Assembly: GCF_003590855.1 (NCBI RefSeq)
Contig: NZ_QYUP01000118.1
Coordinates: forward strand, 1 to 64,000
From: Massilia cavernae
GTDB lineage: Bacteria; Pseudomonadota; Gammaproteobacteria; Burkholderiales; Burkholderiaceae_D
DNA length: 64,000 nucleotides
Direction of reading: 5' to 3'
Shown here piece after piece: positions 26,602 to 38,105 of the stretch. Position numbers and translations under genes: made by a program. The notes beneath the pieces were generated by a model that was not told the origin of the DNA, searched no databases, and saw nothing but the letters and a program-made list of their open reading frames with translations. The first letter of the stretch is position 1, and each line of letters starts with the position of its first letter.

Positions 26602-27376
26602 GCTGGTGGCGCGCGAAGGATGGGAATGGGTCAAGCGCGGTTTCGGCCTGTTCCGCAAGCAGCCGCTGGGGCTTGCGTCGCTGTTCTTCGGTTACCTGCT
26701 GCTGACTTTCTGGCTGGGCCTCGTGCCGCTGGTGGGCAAGCTGCTGTCGTACATGCTGGTGCCGTTTTTCACGGTGGCGTTCATGCAGGGCTGCGCCAAT
26801 GCGGAACAGGGCAAGCCGGTGCGTCCGGCGCTGCTGCTGACGGGCTTTCGCTCGCCCGCCTTGCCGTCGCTGTTGAAGCTTGGGGTGGTGTACCTGGCAA
26901 TGGCCGTGGTGGCGATTTCGGCGTCGACGCTGATCGACGGCGGCATGCTGGTGCAGGTGCTGCTGCGCCAGGTGGAACCCGATTCGCCCGAAGCGAAGGC
27001 ATCATCGCTTGGCCCGGCGATCCTGTTCACAGGTTTCACCCAGCTGATCGGCTTCGTGATGCTGGCGTTTAGCGGGCCGCTGATCCACTGGAAGCGGATG
27101 CCGGCCGGGAAGGCAGTGTTCTACAGCGTGTTCGGGATCATCAACGCGACCAAGCCGTTCATGGTGTTCGCGCTGGCGTGGTTCGGCATCAGCGCGCTCA
27201 TCTCGCAACTGCTGTTCTTCATCTTCGGCGGGAGTACGGCGTGGCAGGCGGTGCTGGTGCCGATGTCGCTGCTGTATACGATTACGGCGTTTTGTTCGTT
27301 CTTTGCGATTTATTGCAGGCTGTTTGGGGCGCCGGTGGTTGAGGCGGTCAAGCAGGCGCCGGCCAACGAGGCCTGA
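26594..27376 (+). CDS. BPSS1780-family inner-membrane protein
   Basis: A 260-residue protein with about six hydrophobic helices, starting [27 protein letters not shown], the characteristic opening of the BPSS1780 family of betaproteobacteria. It overlaps thrB by 8 bp and is therefore probably cotranslated. No catalytic motif is seen and the function is unknown. Confidence 0.75.
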   Translation: MDKLVAREGWEWVKRGFGLFRKQPLGLASLFFGYLLLTFWLGLVPLVGKLLSYMLVPFFTVAFMQGCANAEQGKPVRPALLLTGFRSPALPSLLKLGVVYLAMAVVAISASTLIDGGMLVQVLLRQVEPDSPEAKASSLGPAILFTGFTQLIGFVMLAFSGPLIHWKRMPAGKAVFYSVFGIINATKPFMVFALAWFGISALISQLLFFIFGGSTAWQAVLVPMSLLYTITAFCSFFAIYCRLFGAPVVEAVKQAPANEA

Positions 27377-27418
27377 GTTAAGGGCCTCGAAGAGCCAGCA
27401 TGGGATGCTGGACTACCC

Positions 27419-29725
27419 TCAGCGTCCCACCTTCTCCAGCTTCGCAATCGACAGATCCAGCACCTTCATCCCCGCGCGCCCGAAATTGATCTGCGCGCGC
27501 GCATTGGTCCCGCTTCCCTCGATATTCACGATCACGCCTTCACCGAACTTGGCGTGCGCTACCGACTCGCCAATACGCCAGCCCGGACCAGTGCTGGACT
27601 TCTGCGTGATCTGCTGCGCGATCTTGTTGTCCGATCCGCCGTTGAACGACGCATCGTCCCACGCCGTCTTCCGGTTCGGTGACCAGTGCGACTGCACGCG
27701 CGGCGACAGCCACTTCAGCGCCTCCTCGGGCAGCTCATCGAAGAAGCGCGACTTCATGTTGTAGCGGGTCTGGCCGTGCAGCATGCGGGTCTGCGTGAAG
27801 CTCATGTACAGCCGGCGCCGCGCGCGCGTGACCGCCACGTACATCAGGCGCCGCTCCTCATCCACGCCGTCCATCTCGCGCGAACTGCTCTCGTGCGGGA
27901 ACAGGCCCTCTTCCAGCCCGGTGATGAACACCGCGTCGAACTCCAGGCCCTTGGCGGAGTGCACCGTCATTAGTTGCAGCGCGTCCTGTCCGGCCTGCGC
28001 CTGCGCATCGCCCGCTTCCAGCGAGGCATGCGACAGGAAGGCCGACAGCGGCGACATGACGGTCGACAGCGGCGCATCGGCGTCGAGGACCTCGATGCCG
28101 TCCTGGTAGATCACGGCTTCGCCCGACGACGCCTGCGCCTGCGGCCCGAGGTGCGCGGGCGCAGCCTGGCCGAAGCCCTCTTCCTGCACGAACTGGGTGG
28201 CAGCGTTGACCATCTGCTCCAGGTTTTCGATGCGGTCGGCGCCTTCCTTCTCGCCCTTGTAATACGTGATCAGGCCGCTGACGTCGAGCACGATGCGCAC
28301 CATCTCAGGCAGCGACAGCTGCTGCGTCTCGAAGCGCGCGCCCTCGATCAGGCGCACGAAGCCGCTCAGCGAGGTACCGCCCTTCCCCGCCACGTAAGGC
28401 ACCGCCGCGTACAGCGAAATGCCGTACTGCTCCGCCGCCATCTGCAACGCCTCAATGGTGCGCATGCCGATGCCGCGCGTCGGGAAGTTCACCACGCGCA
28501 GGAAGGCCGAATCGTTGTGCGGGTTGTCCATCAGCTGAAGGTAGGCGATCGCGTGCTTTACCTCGGCGCGCTGGAAGTAGCGCTGGCCGCCGTACACGGT
28601 GTACGGCAGGCCGGCCGCGAACAGCGCGTGTTCGATCACGCGCGACTGCGCGTTGGAGCGGTACAGGATTGCGATGTCGCTGCGCGCCGCGCCTTCGGCC
28701 ATCAGGCTCTTGGCTTCCTCAATGATCCACTGCGCTTCTTCCAAGTCGGATGAAGCTTCGTAGATGCGAACCGGCTCGCCGTGGCCGGCGTCGGTGCGCA
28801 GGTTTTTTCCGAGGCGTTTGCTGTTGTACGAAATAAGCTGGTTGGCGCTGTCGAGGATGTGGCCGTGCGAGCGGTAGTTCTGCTCGAGCTTGATCAGGTT
28901 CTCGACCTGGAACTCGCGCTCGAACGCACTCATGTTGCCGACGTTCGCGCCGCGGAATGCGTAGATGCTCTGGTCATCGTCGCCCACCGCGAACAGCGCG
29001 CCGCCATGGCGTTCGCCGTGCCCGGCCAACAGCTTCAGCAGCTTGTACTGCAGGTCGTTCGTATCCTGGAACTCGTCGACCAGGATATGGCGGAAGCGCG
29101 CCTGGTAGTGCTCGCGCAGCGGCTGGTTGCGCGACAGGAGTTCGTAGCAGCGCAGCAGCAGCTCGGCGAAATCGACCACGCCCTCGCGCTGGCACTGGTT
29201 GTCATAGAGCTTATACAGCTCCACCATCTTGCGCTCGATCGGGTCGTAGGCCTCGACCTGGTTGGCGCGCAGCCCGTTGTCCTTCGCGTTATTGATGAAG
29301 TACATCAGGTTCTTGGCCGGGTACTTCTCGTCGTCGACGTTGTTCGCCTTGAGCAGGCGCTTGATCATCGACAGCTGGTCCTGCGAATCGAGGATCTGGA
29401 AGGTCTGCGGCAGCGCGGCGTCGCGGTAATGGGTGCGCAGCAGGCGGTTGGACAGGCCGTGGAAGGTGCCGACCCACATGCCGCGGGTGCTCATCGGCAG
29501 CATCGCCGACAGGCGCGTGAGCATCTCCTTGGCCGCCTTGTTGGTAAAGGTAACAGCCATGATCCCGGCCGGCGATACCTGGCCGGACTGGATCAGCCAC
29601 GCGATGCGGGTGGTCAGCACGCGTGTTTTGCCCGAGCCTGCACCAGCCAGGATCAGGGCGCTCTGCTGCGGCAGGGTGACGGCGGCGAGTTGTTCGGGAT
29701 TGAGATTGTGGAGGAGATTTTGCAT
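27419..29725 (-). CDS. uvrD: UvrD/Rep-type superfamily 1 DNA helicase
   Basis: A 3'-5' DNA helicase for mismatch and nucleotide excision repair. The ATG at 29725 gives MQNLLHNLNPEQLAAV and 768 residues. Motifs: Q motif near the start, Walker A AGAGSGKT, motif II LVDEFQDTN, QSIYAFRGA (III), NYRS (IV), VHSAKGLEFDAVF (V) and VAVTRARRRLYM (VI). A C-terminal Tudor-like part (GESVAHAKFGEGVIVNIEG) is typical of UvrD/PcrA. It converges with the BPSS1780 gene. Confidence 0.94.
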   Translation of the reverse strand: MQNLLHNLNPEQLAAVTLPQQSALILAGAGSGKTRVLTTRIAWLIQSGQVSPAGIMAVTFTNKAAKEMLTRLSAMLPMSTRGMWVGTFHGLSNRLLRTHYRDAALPQTFQILDSQDQLSMIKRLLKANNVDDEKYPAKNLMYFINNAKDNGLRANQVEAYDPIERKMVELYKLYDNQCQREGVVDFAELLLRCYELLSRNQPLREHYQARFRHILVDEFQDTNDLQYKLLKLLAGHGERHGGALFAVGDDDQSIYAFRGANVGNMSAFEREFQVENLIKLEQNYRSHGHILDSANQLISYNSKRLGKNLRTDAGHGEPVRIYEASSDLEEAQWIIEEAKSLMAEGAARSDIAILYRSNAQSRVIEHALFAAGLPYTVYGGQRYFQRAEVKHAIAYLQLMDNPHNDSAFLRVVNFPTRGIGMRTIEALQMAAEQYGISLYAAVPYVAGKGGTSLSGFVRLIEGARFETQQLSLPEMVRIVLDVSGLITYYKGEKEGADRIENLEQMVNAATQFVQEEGFGQAAPAHLGPQAQASSGEAVIYQDGIEVLDADAPLSTVMSPLSAFLSHASLEAGDAQAQAGQDALQLMTVHSAKGLEFDAVFITGLEEGLFPHESSSREMDGVDEERRLMYVAVTRARRRLYMSFTQTRMLHGQTRYNMKSRFFDELPEEALKWLSPRVQSHWSPNRKTAWDDASFNGGSDNKIAQQITQKSSTGPGWRIGESVAHAKFGEGVIVNIEGSGTNARAQINFGRAGMKVLDLSIAKLEKVGR

Positions 29726-29821
29726 CCCGTGATTATACCGGCGGGGTGCTGCCGCGATGGGCGAATCCACACCCGTCCCGCGTTGGCAAACTGGCCATGC
29801 CGGCGCGGGACGGGACGGGTG

Positions 29822-31813
29822 TCAGCTCGCGCCGGCAGCTGGCGCTGGCTGCGCCAGGCCTTTGCTGCGGGCCTCGTCGATCAGGCCGCGCATCACTTTG
29901 CTGGCGGCCTCGCTTTCACGCTCGATCTGCTTGCCCAGCACGCCCATCTTCTTGCCGAGGGCATCCATCGGCTTGCCGGCCCGCTCCATCTTGGCGCCGA
30001 CCGCTTCCATCGGTTTCGCGGCGCGGTCGATGGCGCGCACCTGCTCGCCGAGGCTCTTTGCCTGCTGGTCCATCTGGCGCGACATTGTGTCCATGTCGCG
30101 CGCCAGCTTGTCCATTTCACGCGACAGGACGTCGTGCTGGGCCGGCGTGGCGTCTTCCATGCGGCGGCCCACCTTCTCCATTTCGCGTCCCAGCTTCTCC
30201 TGCTCGCGGCCGAGCGCTTCCATCTTGCGTTCGATCTCGCGGGTGGCGGCGGTCGGCCCGGTGCCGCGGCTGGCGGCTTCCATTTCGCGGCCCAGGGCTT
30301 CCATCACCTTGCCATGCTTGTCCATCTCCTTGCCGTACACGTCCATCTCCTTGCCGAGGCGGTCGACCGGAGCCCAGGCCTGGTTGGCGCGCGCCACCAG
30401 CGCAGGGTCCTGCACAATGAACGCCTTGCCGTTCTTGTCGCGGAACCAGAGGAAGTCGCCTTTCACGGCGCGCTTGGCGGCTTCCAGGTTGCGGAAGTCG
30501 TCGCTGTGGCCATTCATCATGCTGCCGCCACGCTCGTCGCCGCGCACCAGCGCATACGAGGTACCGCCGTGGCCTTTGCTGACGTTCCATCCGCGCTCCG
30601 GAGGCGCCGGGGGCGACGGCGGAGATGGAGGCGATGGCGGGGATGGAGGCGACGGCGGCATGCTGTCGGCCGGGATCGCGGGGATGGCCGGCGTCGCGGG
30701 CCGGGCCGGCGATCCCGGAATGGCCGTGCGCGCGGCCGGGGCAGCATGCGGCGGATCGGCGGGGTGCGCGGGATGGGCAGGCGGTGGCGGCGGGGCCGGC
30801 GGCGCGGGCACGGTCTGGGCGTGGGCGTAGAAGCCGGCGCAGGCCGCGGCGAGGCCGAGGGCGGGCAGCACCATCTTCCATTTGAACGGTTCGGTATCCG
30901 GGCGTACCAGGCGTTTGATGCGGTTCATAAGGTTTCCTCCGTGTGCCGCATGGGCGAGTTGGGCGGTGGTGAGCTGGAACTGGTCAAGCTCGGACAATGC
31001 AAGTGCCAGGCGCCGCGGTTCGCCGAGCATGCTTGCGGCTAAATCATCTGCAATCTGTTCGCGTTCGATCCGGATGCGGTTCGACAGCCACCACACGGTG
31101 GGGTGGTAGAACAGCACGATCTCGATAGCGCCCTGGACCAGGTTGACCAGGTAATCGTGGCGCTTGATGTGGGCCAGTTCGTGCGCGACCAGCGCTTCGA
31201 GCAGTTCATGCGGCATGCCGGACAACAGCAACGCCGGCAGAAGCACGACCGGGCGCCACCAGCCTGCTGTTACCGGCCCCGAGAGCTCGTCGACGATGCC
31301 CAGCGCGACCGGGCGGCCGATGCCGAAGCGTTTCGCCATGCGCGATACGCGCGCCTGCCAGGCGGAATCGGGTCGATGCCGGCCGGCGTTGGTAAGGCGG
31401 CGCACCCACGCCAGTCCGAACGCCATGCGCAGCGCCAGCACGGCGGCGCCGCAGGACCAGAACAGGATCACCAGCGGCAGGCGGCTTTGCAGCGACTGCT
31501 CCCAGCTCGCCAGGCGGCCGGCGACGAGGGTCGCGGTTTCGTGAGGGGCCGCTGCGGATGCACCCGGCATCTCGACAGCGGAAATCGGCAGGAGGGTTGA
31601 CGTCAGCGACTGCGCCTCGGCGATGCGCTGCACCACTCCGGCCAGCGGCAGCGCGGCGCACAGCAGCAGCGCGGCACAGGCGACCGCGTAGCGCGCTTGC
31701 GGGGTCGACTTGCGCATGGCTGCCAGCGCCAGCGCCGCGCCCCAGCCGACCAGCAGGCCTTGCCAAACGAAGTCGAGCAGCGCCCACGCGAGGGCCGGCA
31801 GCAGCGCGCTCAT
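29822..31813 (-). CDS. BlaR1-like M56 metallopeptidase with proline-rich and MExxG-repeat tail
   Basis: A 663-residue membrane protein. The N-terminal ~300 residues carry four hydrophobic helices and the gluzincin motif HELAHIKRHD of M56 (BlaR1/MecR1) peptidases. A fifth helix (about 310-325) is followed by a Pro/Ala-rich linker with SPPSPPSPP repeats. The rest is a helical tail with about a dozen repeats of the MEKxGRxME/MDxxGKxM kind. There is no penicillin-binding sensor domain, so the signal is unknown. Its ATG overlaps the stop of a 13-codon ORF where a blaI gene would be expected. Confidence 0.85.
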   Translation of the reverse strand: MSALLPALAWALLDFVWQGLLVGWGAALALAAMRKSTPQARYAVACAALLLCAALPLAGVVQRIAEAQSLTSTLLPISAVEMPGASAAAPHETATLVAGRLASWEQSLQSRLPLVILFWSCGAAVLALRMAFGLAWVRRLTNAGRHRPDSAWQARVSRMAKRFGIGRPVALGIVDELSGPVTAGWWRPVVLLPALLLSGMPHELLEALVAHELAHIKRHDYLVNLVQGAIEIVLFYHPTVWWLSNRIRIEREQIADDLAASMLGEPRRLALALSELDQFQLTTAQLAHAAHGGNLMNRIKRLVRPDTEPFKWKMVLPALGLAAACAGFYAHAQTVPAPPAPPPPPAHPAHPADPPHAAPAARTAIPGSPARPATPAIPAIPADSMPPSPPSPPSPPSPPSPPAPPERGWNVSKGHGGTSYALVRGDERGGSMMNGHSDDFRNLEAAKRAVKGDFLWFRDKNGKAFIVQDPALVARANQAWAPVDRLGKEMDVYGKEMDKHGKVMEALGREMEAASRGTGPTAATREIERKMEALGREQEKLGREMEKVGRRMEDATPAQHDVLSREMDKLARDMDTMSRQMDQQAKSLGEQVRAIDRAAKPMEAVGAKMERAGKPMDALGKKMGVLGKQIERESEAASKVMRGLIDEARSKGLAQPAPAAGAS

Positions 31814-31851
31814 CGCGCATCTCCGGTGGTTGGCAAACGGAACTGGTTCAT
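31810..31851 (-). pseudogene. 13-codon leader ORF, probable remnant of a blaI repressor gene
   Basis: ATG at 31851 with GGGAG 6 nt upstream encodes MNQFRLPTTGDAR and stops in an ATGA overlap with the M56 gene. BlaI-type repressors usually precede such genes with just this coupling, and their N-termini often have a LPTxxD-like start before the winged helix. The simplest reading is an internal deletion that removed nearly all of blaI but kept its start and end. A true regulatory leader peptide is the alternative. Confidence 0.5.
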
Positions 31852-31874
31852 GAAGTCTCCCTGTCGTTGAATGT

Positions 31875-31905
31875 AGAATAAAATATCTAGATTATTTTGT
31901 CTAGA
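31875..31905 (-). promoter_or_regulatory. Promoter of the M56 gene with TCTAGA dyads
   Basis: On the minus strand -35 TAGACA (31898-31903), 17 bp, -10 TATTCT (31875-31880). Two TCTAGA hexamers (31886-31891 and 31900-31905) lie in the spacer and over the -35. The arrangement suits a repressor of the BlaI type that blocks the polymerase. Confidence 0.55.
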
Positions 31906-32052
31906 CTTTTTCTTCTACTTATCGCCGTCGAGCGGCCGGGTGTTCTTCAAGCACTATAGGAAAGGCGGCCCTGCCCCGCCAAGGGCTTGCGACAGGCGGC
32001 AAAATCCGAGGTACAGCCCGCGCGCGGATGCGCAAGAAAAAAGGGACAGACC

Positions 32053-33390
32053 CTGAGCCTTCCCCTCATATTTCGTACGTCTCGAGCATGGACCCGAGCT
32101 CGTTCAACGCTTCGGCGATTTGACGTCGCGTTAAGAGTGCCGAGCTGTGATATTGCAGCCAGTGGCGCGCTAGCGACAGGATGGATAGGGTGGCAGCCGC
32201 TTTCTTGCGACTGCCATAGTGAACAGCGAACCCGTTGCGGCGTACGGCCAAGCCGATCAGCCACAGCGCGAACGCAAGCAGCGATGCGATGAGCAACAAG
32301 ATGGTGAGTCGATGTGGCTTGCGTGTTTGGCTGCTGCTGAGCCCCATTCCCCATTGGGAGCTTTTGAGGTCGCGGAACGTCTGCTCGATCTGCATGCGGC
32401 CCTGGTACAAATTAACAACCGCCTTGGCACTGAGCCTCGACAGGCGTGGCGAAACAGCCAGCAACCACGGCTCCCGTTGCCCTGCGCTCTGCTTCTTACT
32501 ATGGTGGCTCTGCGATTTTTTCCCGAACACAGTCTTGCATGTGCGCCCTTTGGGTACTCTCTTGATCATCACCAAACGGCATGGCACAGGGTTCGAACGG
32601 ACGTAATTGAAGCTCCCCAGGTCGCGTGCACGTCCCTTCGTGTCCGCGAAATGCTCTTTGCAACCGCGCCAGTCACTTTTGCCACTGGGGGTCACCATGT
32701 CGCGGTTTCGGATGCGTCCTATCCAGGCAAACCCGAGTTGATCGAGCATCTTGAACCACGCGGCGCGAAAGCCGGCATCGGTGATGATCAAGGGCTGACA
32801 ATGGGCTGGCAGCACCGAGCGTAGCGTCTTCATGAACTCGCGGTGCACCGAAGCCGCACCATACTGCGCGGTGGGGTGTATCTCTTCATAGATGACGATA
32901 GCGCGGCCCTTCACAACGACAGCCGCACGCAGCACGTGTTGGCTGATGTCGGCTAACAAATCGGACCAGTCCACGATAATGCTGATCTTCGATTGGCCTT
33001 GCAAGACGCGCTGCGCGACTGCGCGAAATATCTCCACGCGTTCGGTCGCCAGATGGGGATTGCTCAACAGCCGATCACAGCGCTTGATGCGATGACGCAA
33101 TGAGCTCGAGCCTTGCACAGACTTACTCATCTTCAGCAAACCAAGCCCGCCACTCCGCGCCGCCTCAATCATCAAGGCAAGGCAATGCCGGCGTTTGGCG
33201 TGTATCGATGGGCATTGATCGGCTAACAAATCTTGTATGATTCGTCCTGCATGCATAGTCTGTTCCTTTCGTTCGCAGTTTGGTCGCTACAAACGAAAGG
33301 GTTAACACAGCCATGCATGCGCCGTTTTTGGGATTAGAAGTTAACAGGCATCCAGCCTGTTTACAAGCAATTTTTGAGGGGAAGGCTCAG
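32053..33390 (-). mobile_element. IS4-family insertion sequence, 1338 bp
   Basis: Perfect 16-bp terminal inverted repeats, CTGAGCCTTCCCCTCA at 32053-32068 and its complement at 33375-33390. A 9-bp direct repeat GGACAGACC flanks it (32044-32052 and 33391-33399), the duplication length typical of IS4/IS10 relatives. The target lies inside one arm of an extragenic palindrome. The element has one intact transposase gene. Confidence 0.93.
32066..33256 (-). CDS. IS4-family transposase
   Basis: A 396-residue DDE transposase. First aspartate in SIIVDWSD, second in LIITDAGFRAAWF, and the glutamate in the family-typical YREK signature YQGRMQIEQTFRDLK. The stop lies within the left inverted repeat. The frame is complete, so it could be active. 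Confidence 0.95.
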   Translation of the reverse strand: MHAGRIIQDLLADQCPSIHAKRRHCLALMIEAARSGGLGLLKMSKSVQGSSSLRHRIKRCDRLLSNPHLATERVEIFRAVAQRVLQGQSKISIIVDWSDLLADISQHVLRAAVVVKGRAIVIYEEIHPTAQYGAASVHREFMKTLRSVLPAHCQPLIITDAGFRAAWFKMLDQLGFAWIGRIRNRDMVTPSGKSDWRGCKEHFADTKGRARDLGSFNYVRSNPVPCRLVMIKRVPKGRTCKTVFGKKSQSHHSKKQSAGQREPWLLAVSPRLSRLSAKAVVNLYQGRMQIEQTFRDLKSSQWGMGLSSSQTRKPHRLTILLLIASLLAFALWLIGLAVRRNGFAVHYGSRKKAAATLSILSLARHWLQYHSSALLTRRQIAEALNELGSMLETYEI

Positions 33391-33422
33391 GGACAGACCC
33401 CAGCCTCGGGGTCTGTCCCCGA
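33391..33422. repeat. Extragenic palindrome GGACAGACCCC/GGGGTCTGTCC
   Basis: The arms GGACAGACCCC and GGGGTCTGTCC flank the 6-nt loop AGCCTC. The first arm is duplicated at 32043-32052 by the IS insertion. It lies after thiE, and related motifs occur at 50396-50409 and 58833-59000. Confidence 0.6.
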
Positions 33423-33428
33423 TCTGAT

Positions 33429-34052
33429 TCACTGTTTCGCCCGCGCCGCGAACAGCGCGTCGAAGCGGCGCACTTCGGCCCCCGGCACCGGCGCCGCGTA
33501 GACACTGCTGATCGCCGCCACCATGTCGGCGCCCAGGCTAACCAGCGGCGCCGCATTGTCCGGGGTCATGCCGCCGATGACGACTACCGGCACGCCTACC
33601 GCAGCCTTGGCCTCGGCGACCAGCGCGGGCTCGGTGCGAAAGCTGTACTGCTTCACGCGGGATGGATAGAAGCCGCCGAACGCGACATAGCTGGCGCCGT
33701 CGCGCTCGGCCGCCAGCGCCAGCGGCAGCTGGCCGTAGCAAGAGGCGCCGACGATCTTCAGCGGCCCGAGCAGCGCGCGTGCCTGCGCCACCGATGCGTC
33801 GGTGCCGCCCACATGCACGCCGTCGGCGTCGACCGTCAGGCACAGGTCGATGTGGTCGTTGATGACCAGCGGCCGGTTGTAGCGGCGGCACAGCGCCTTC
33901 AGCGCCGCCGCCTGTTCGCGCCGCAGCGCCGGACTGGCGCCCTTGTGGCGGTACTGCACCATGGCGGCGCCGGCGTGCAGCGCGGCCCCGGTGTGTTCGA
34001 GCAGCTTTGCGGTGTCGTCCCAGTCCGGGGTGACGAGGTAGAGGCCTTGCAT
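33429..34052 (-). CDS. thiE: Thiamine-phosphate synthase
   Basis: Joins HMP diphosphate and thiazole phosphate to thiamine phosphate. The ATG at 34052 (MQGLYLVTPDWDD) is used because the longer open frame upstream runs through thiD in another frame. The 207-residue TIM barrel has QYRHKGASP for diphosphate binding, INDHIDLCLTVDADGVHVG with the metal aspartate, and VVVIGGMTPDN in the C-terminal phosphate loop. It is last in the thi operon, 10 bp after thiD. Confidence 0.93.
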   Translation of the reverse strand: MQGLYLVTPDWDDTAKLLEHTGAALHAGAAMVQYRHKGASPALRREQAAALKALCRRYNRPLVINDHIDLCLTVDADGVHVGGTDASVAQARALLGPLKIVGASCYGQLPLALAAERDGASYVAFGGFYPSRVKQYSFRTEPALVAEAKAAVGVPVVVIGGMTPDNAAPLVSLGADMVAAISSVYAAPVPGAEVRRFDALFAARAKQ

Positions 34053-34062
34053 GGTCTTCCTT

Positions 34063-34806
34063 TCAGTGTGGACTGGCGTCGCGGCGCGGGATGCGCTGGC
34101 CAGGGCCAATCGAGAATGACTGCGCCAGCGCGCGCTGGCAGTAGGCCTGGGCGCGGCCGAGCGCCTGTTCCATCGGTTCGCCCAGCGCCAGCCGGCCGGC
34201 CACCGCGGCGGCCAGCGTGCAGCCGCTGCCGTGGAAGCTGCCGGCAAGGCGCGGCCAGCTCCATTCACGCATGCGGCCTTCGCTGTGCCAGCGGTTGACG
34301 ACGGTATCGCCATCGGTATGGCCGCCGGTGACCAGCAGGCCAACGCACTTCTCCCATGCCAGCGCGGAGGCTTCCGGCAGGTTGGGCGTAACCAGGGTGG
34401 CCAGCGCCAGCAGCGGTTCGACGGCGGCCAGCGCGTCGCCGGCCGCCAGCGCATCGCCGTTGCCGCTGGCGAGCACCGGGTCGAGCACCACCGGCAGCGC
34501 CGGGTCGGCCGCGCGCAGCCGTTTGACCACGGCCGCAATCGCGAGCGCGTTGGCGCGGTTGCCGGTAATGCCGATCTTGACCGCACCGATGGCGCAGGCG
34601 CCGGCCAGCGCCAGCGCCTGCCGGGCCAAGAGGCCGGCGTCGACCGGCGCCACCTCGTACACGCGGTTGTGGTCCTGCACCGTCAGCGCGGTGACGACCG
34701 GCAGCGCATGCGCGCCCTGCGCGGCCACCGCCCCGATGTCGGCTGCGATGCCGGCCCCACCCGACGGGTCGAGGCCGGCGAACACCAGTACCGTCGGACG
34801 CGTCAC
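34063..34806 (-). CDS. thiD: Hydroxymethylpyrimidine (phosphate) kinase
   Basis: Phosphorylates HMP and HMP phosphate for thiamine synthesis. The start is the GTG at 34806, inside a GTGA overlap with the thiG stop, giving 247 residues that begin [24 protein letters not shown]. The ribokinase-fold [12 protein letters not shown] anion hole is clear near 205. Sandwiched between thiG and thiE, it completes the pyrimidine branch together with ThiC. Confidence 0.93.
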   Translation of the reverse strand: MTRPTVLVFAGLDPSGGAGIAADIGAVAAQGAHALPVVTALTVQDHNRVYEVAPVDAGLLARQALALAGACAIGAVKIGITGNRANALAIAAVVKRLRAADPALPVVLDPVLASGNGDALAAGDALAAVEPLLALATLVTPNLPEASALAWEKCVGLLVTGGHTDGDTVVNRWHSEGRMREWSWPRLAGSFHGSGCTLAAAVAGRLALGEPMEQALGRAQAYCQRALAQSFSIGPGQRIPRRDASPH

Positions 34807-35588
34807 TGCAGGCGCCCCGCCATCGGCGACGACGGCGACGCCGCAAAGCGCTTCGGCATGCGTCCGGCCAGGAAGGCTTCGCGCCCGGCCTGCACCGCCA
34901 GCCGCATCGCGCCTGCCATGCGCACCGGATCGTACGACAGCGCGATCGCACTGTTCATCAGCACGCCGTCGCAGCCCAGTTCCATCGCGATCGCGGCGTC
35001 GGAAGCGGTGCCGACGCCGGCGTCGACGATCACCGGCACCTTCGCCTGCTCGATGATCAGCGACAGGTTCCATGGATTGAGGATGCCCATGCCCGAGCCG
35101 ATCAGCGACGCCAGCGGCATCACCGCCACGCAGCCGATCTCTTCGAGCATGCGGGCCTGGATCGGGTCGTCGCTGCAGTAGACCATCACGTCGAAGCCGT
35201 CGCGCACCAGGGTTTCGGCCGCTGCCAGCGTTTCGGGCATGTTGGGGAACAGGGTCTTGTCGTCGCCCAGCACTTCGAGCTTGACCAGCTTGTGCCCGCC
35301 CAGCAGCTCGCGCGCCATCTGCAGCGTGTAGACCGCGTCCTTGGCCCGGTAGCAGCCGGCGGTATTCGGCAGGATGGTGTACTCGGACAGCGGCAACACG
35401 TCGAGCAGGCTGGGCGCGTTCGGGTCCTGCCCGATGTTCACGCGCCGGATCGCCACGGTGATGATTTCGGCCTGCGCGGCGTCGGTCGCGGCGCGGGTTT
35501 CGTCGAGGTCGCGGTACTTGCCGCTGCCGACCAGAAGGCGCGAGCCGTATTCCTTGCCCGCGATGGTGAGGATGTCTTTATTGCTCAT
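34803..35588 (-). CDS. thiG: Thiazole synthase
   Basis: Builds thiazole phosphate from DXP, the ThiS thiocarboxylate and dehydroglycine. The 261-residue barrel has the Schiff-base lysine in [11 protein letters not shown] (near 96-110) and [12 protein letters not shown] plus [28 protein letters not shown]. It uses the DXP made by Dxs in this same window. It is coupled to thiD by overlap and follows thiS by 22 bp. Confidence 0.96.
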   Translation of the reverse strand: MSNKDILTIAGKEYGSRLLVGSGKYRDLDETRAATDAAQAEIITVAIRRVNIGQDPNAPSLLDVLPLSEYTILPNTAGCYRAKDAVYTLQMARELLGGHKLVKLEVLGDDKTLFPNMPETLAAAETLVRDGFDVMVYCSDDPIQARMLEEIGCVAVMPLASLIGSGMGILNPWNLSLIIEQAKVPVIVDAGVGTASDAAIAMELGCDGVLMNSAIALSYDPVRMAGAMRLAVQAGREAFLAGRMPKRFAASPSSPMAGRLQ

Positions 35589-35610
35589 GTCGTTTATGTC
35601 CTTGATATGT

Positions 35611-37905
<2,295 letters not shown>

Positions 37906-37929
37906 GTGCCGCCTTGCGGCAGCAGGCAA

Positions 37930-37935
37930 ATTATA
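37930..37935 (-). promoter_or_regulatory. -10 element of the thiC operon promoter
   Basis: TATAAT on the minus strand, about 25 bp before the riboswitch. The -35 is not convincing. The divergent space to 38105 shows nothing else clear. Confidence 0.5.
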
Positions 37936-38105
37936 CCTGCTTGCTTCCTGCTATAGATGGCTTTTTTTGCCAGCCCCGCATGCGATTGGCTCAAGCGCCC
38001 CTGCAGCGACGCTACGCCCAGCGCAACAGGCAATGCGCAAGGCGGCGTTAGCATCAAGCGGTCGCATTCGGCCAACGCTGATGCCTTCTCTCGTGGAGAA
38101 ATAAA

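Noticed and set aside
33429-34586. Apparent 385-aa ThiD-ThiE fusion
   Set aside because: The N-terminal part is thiD read in the wrong frame; thiD (34063-34806) and thiE (33429-34052) are separate genes with their own starts.
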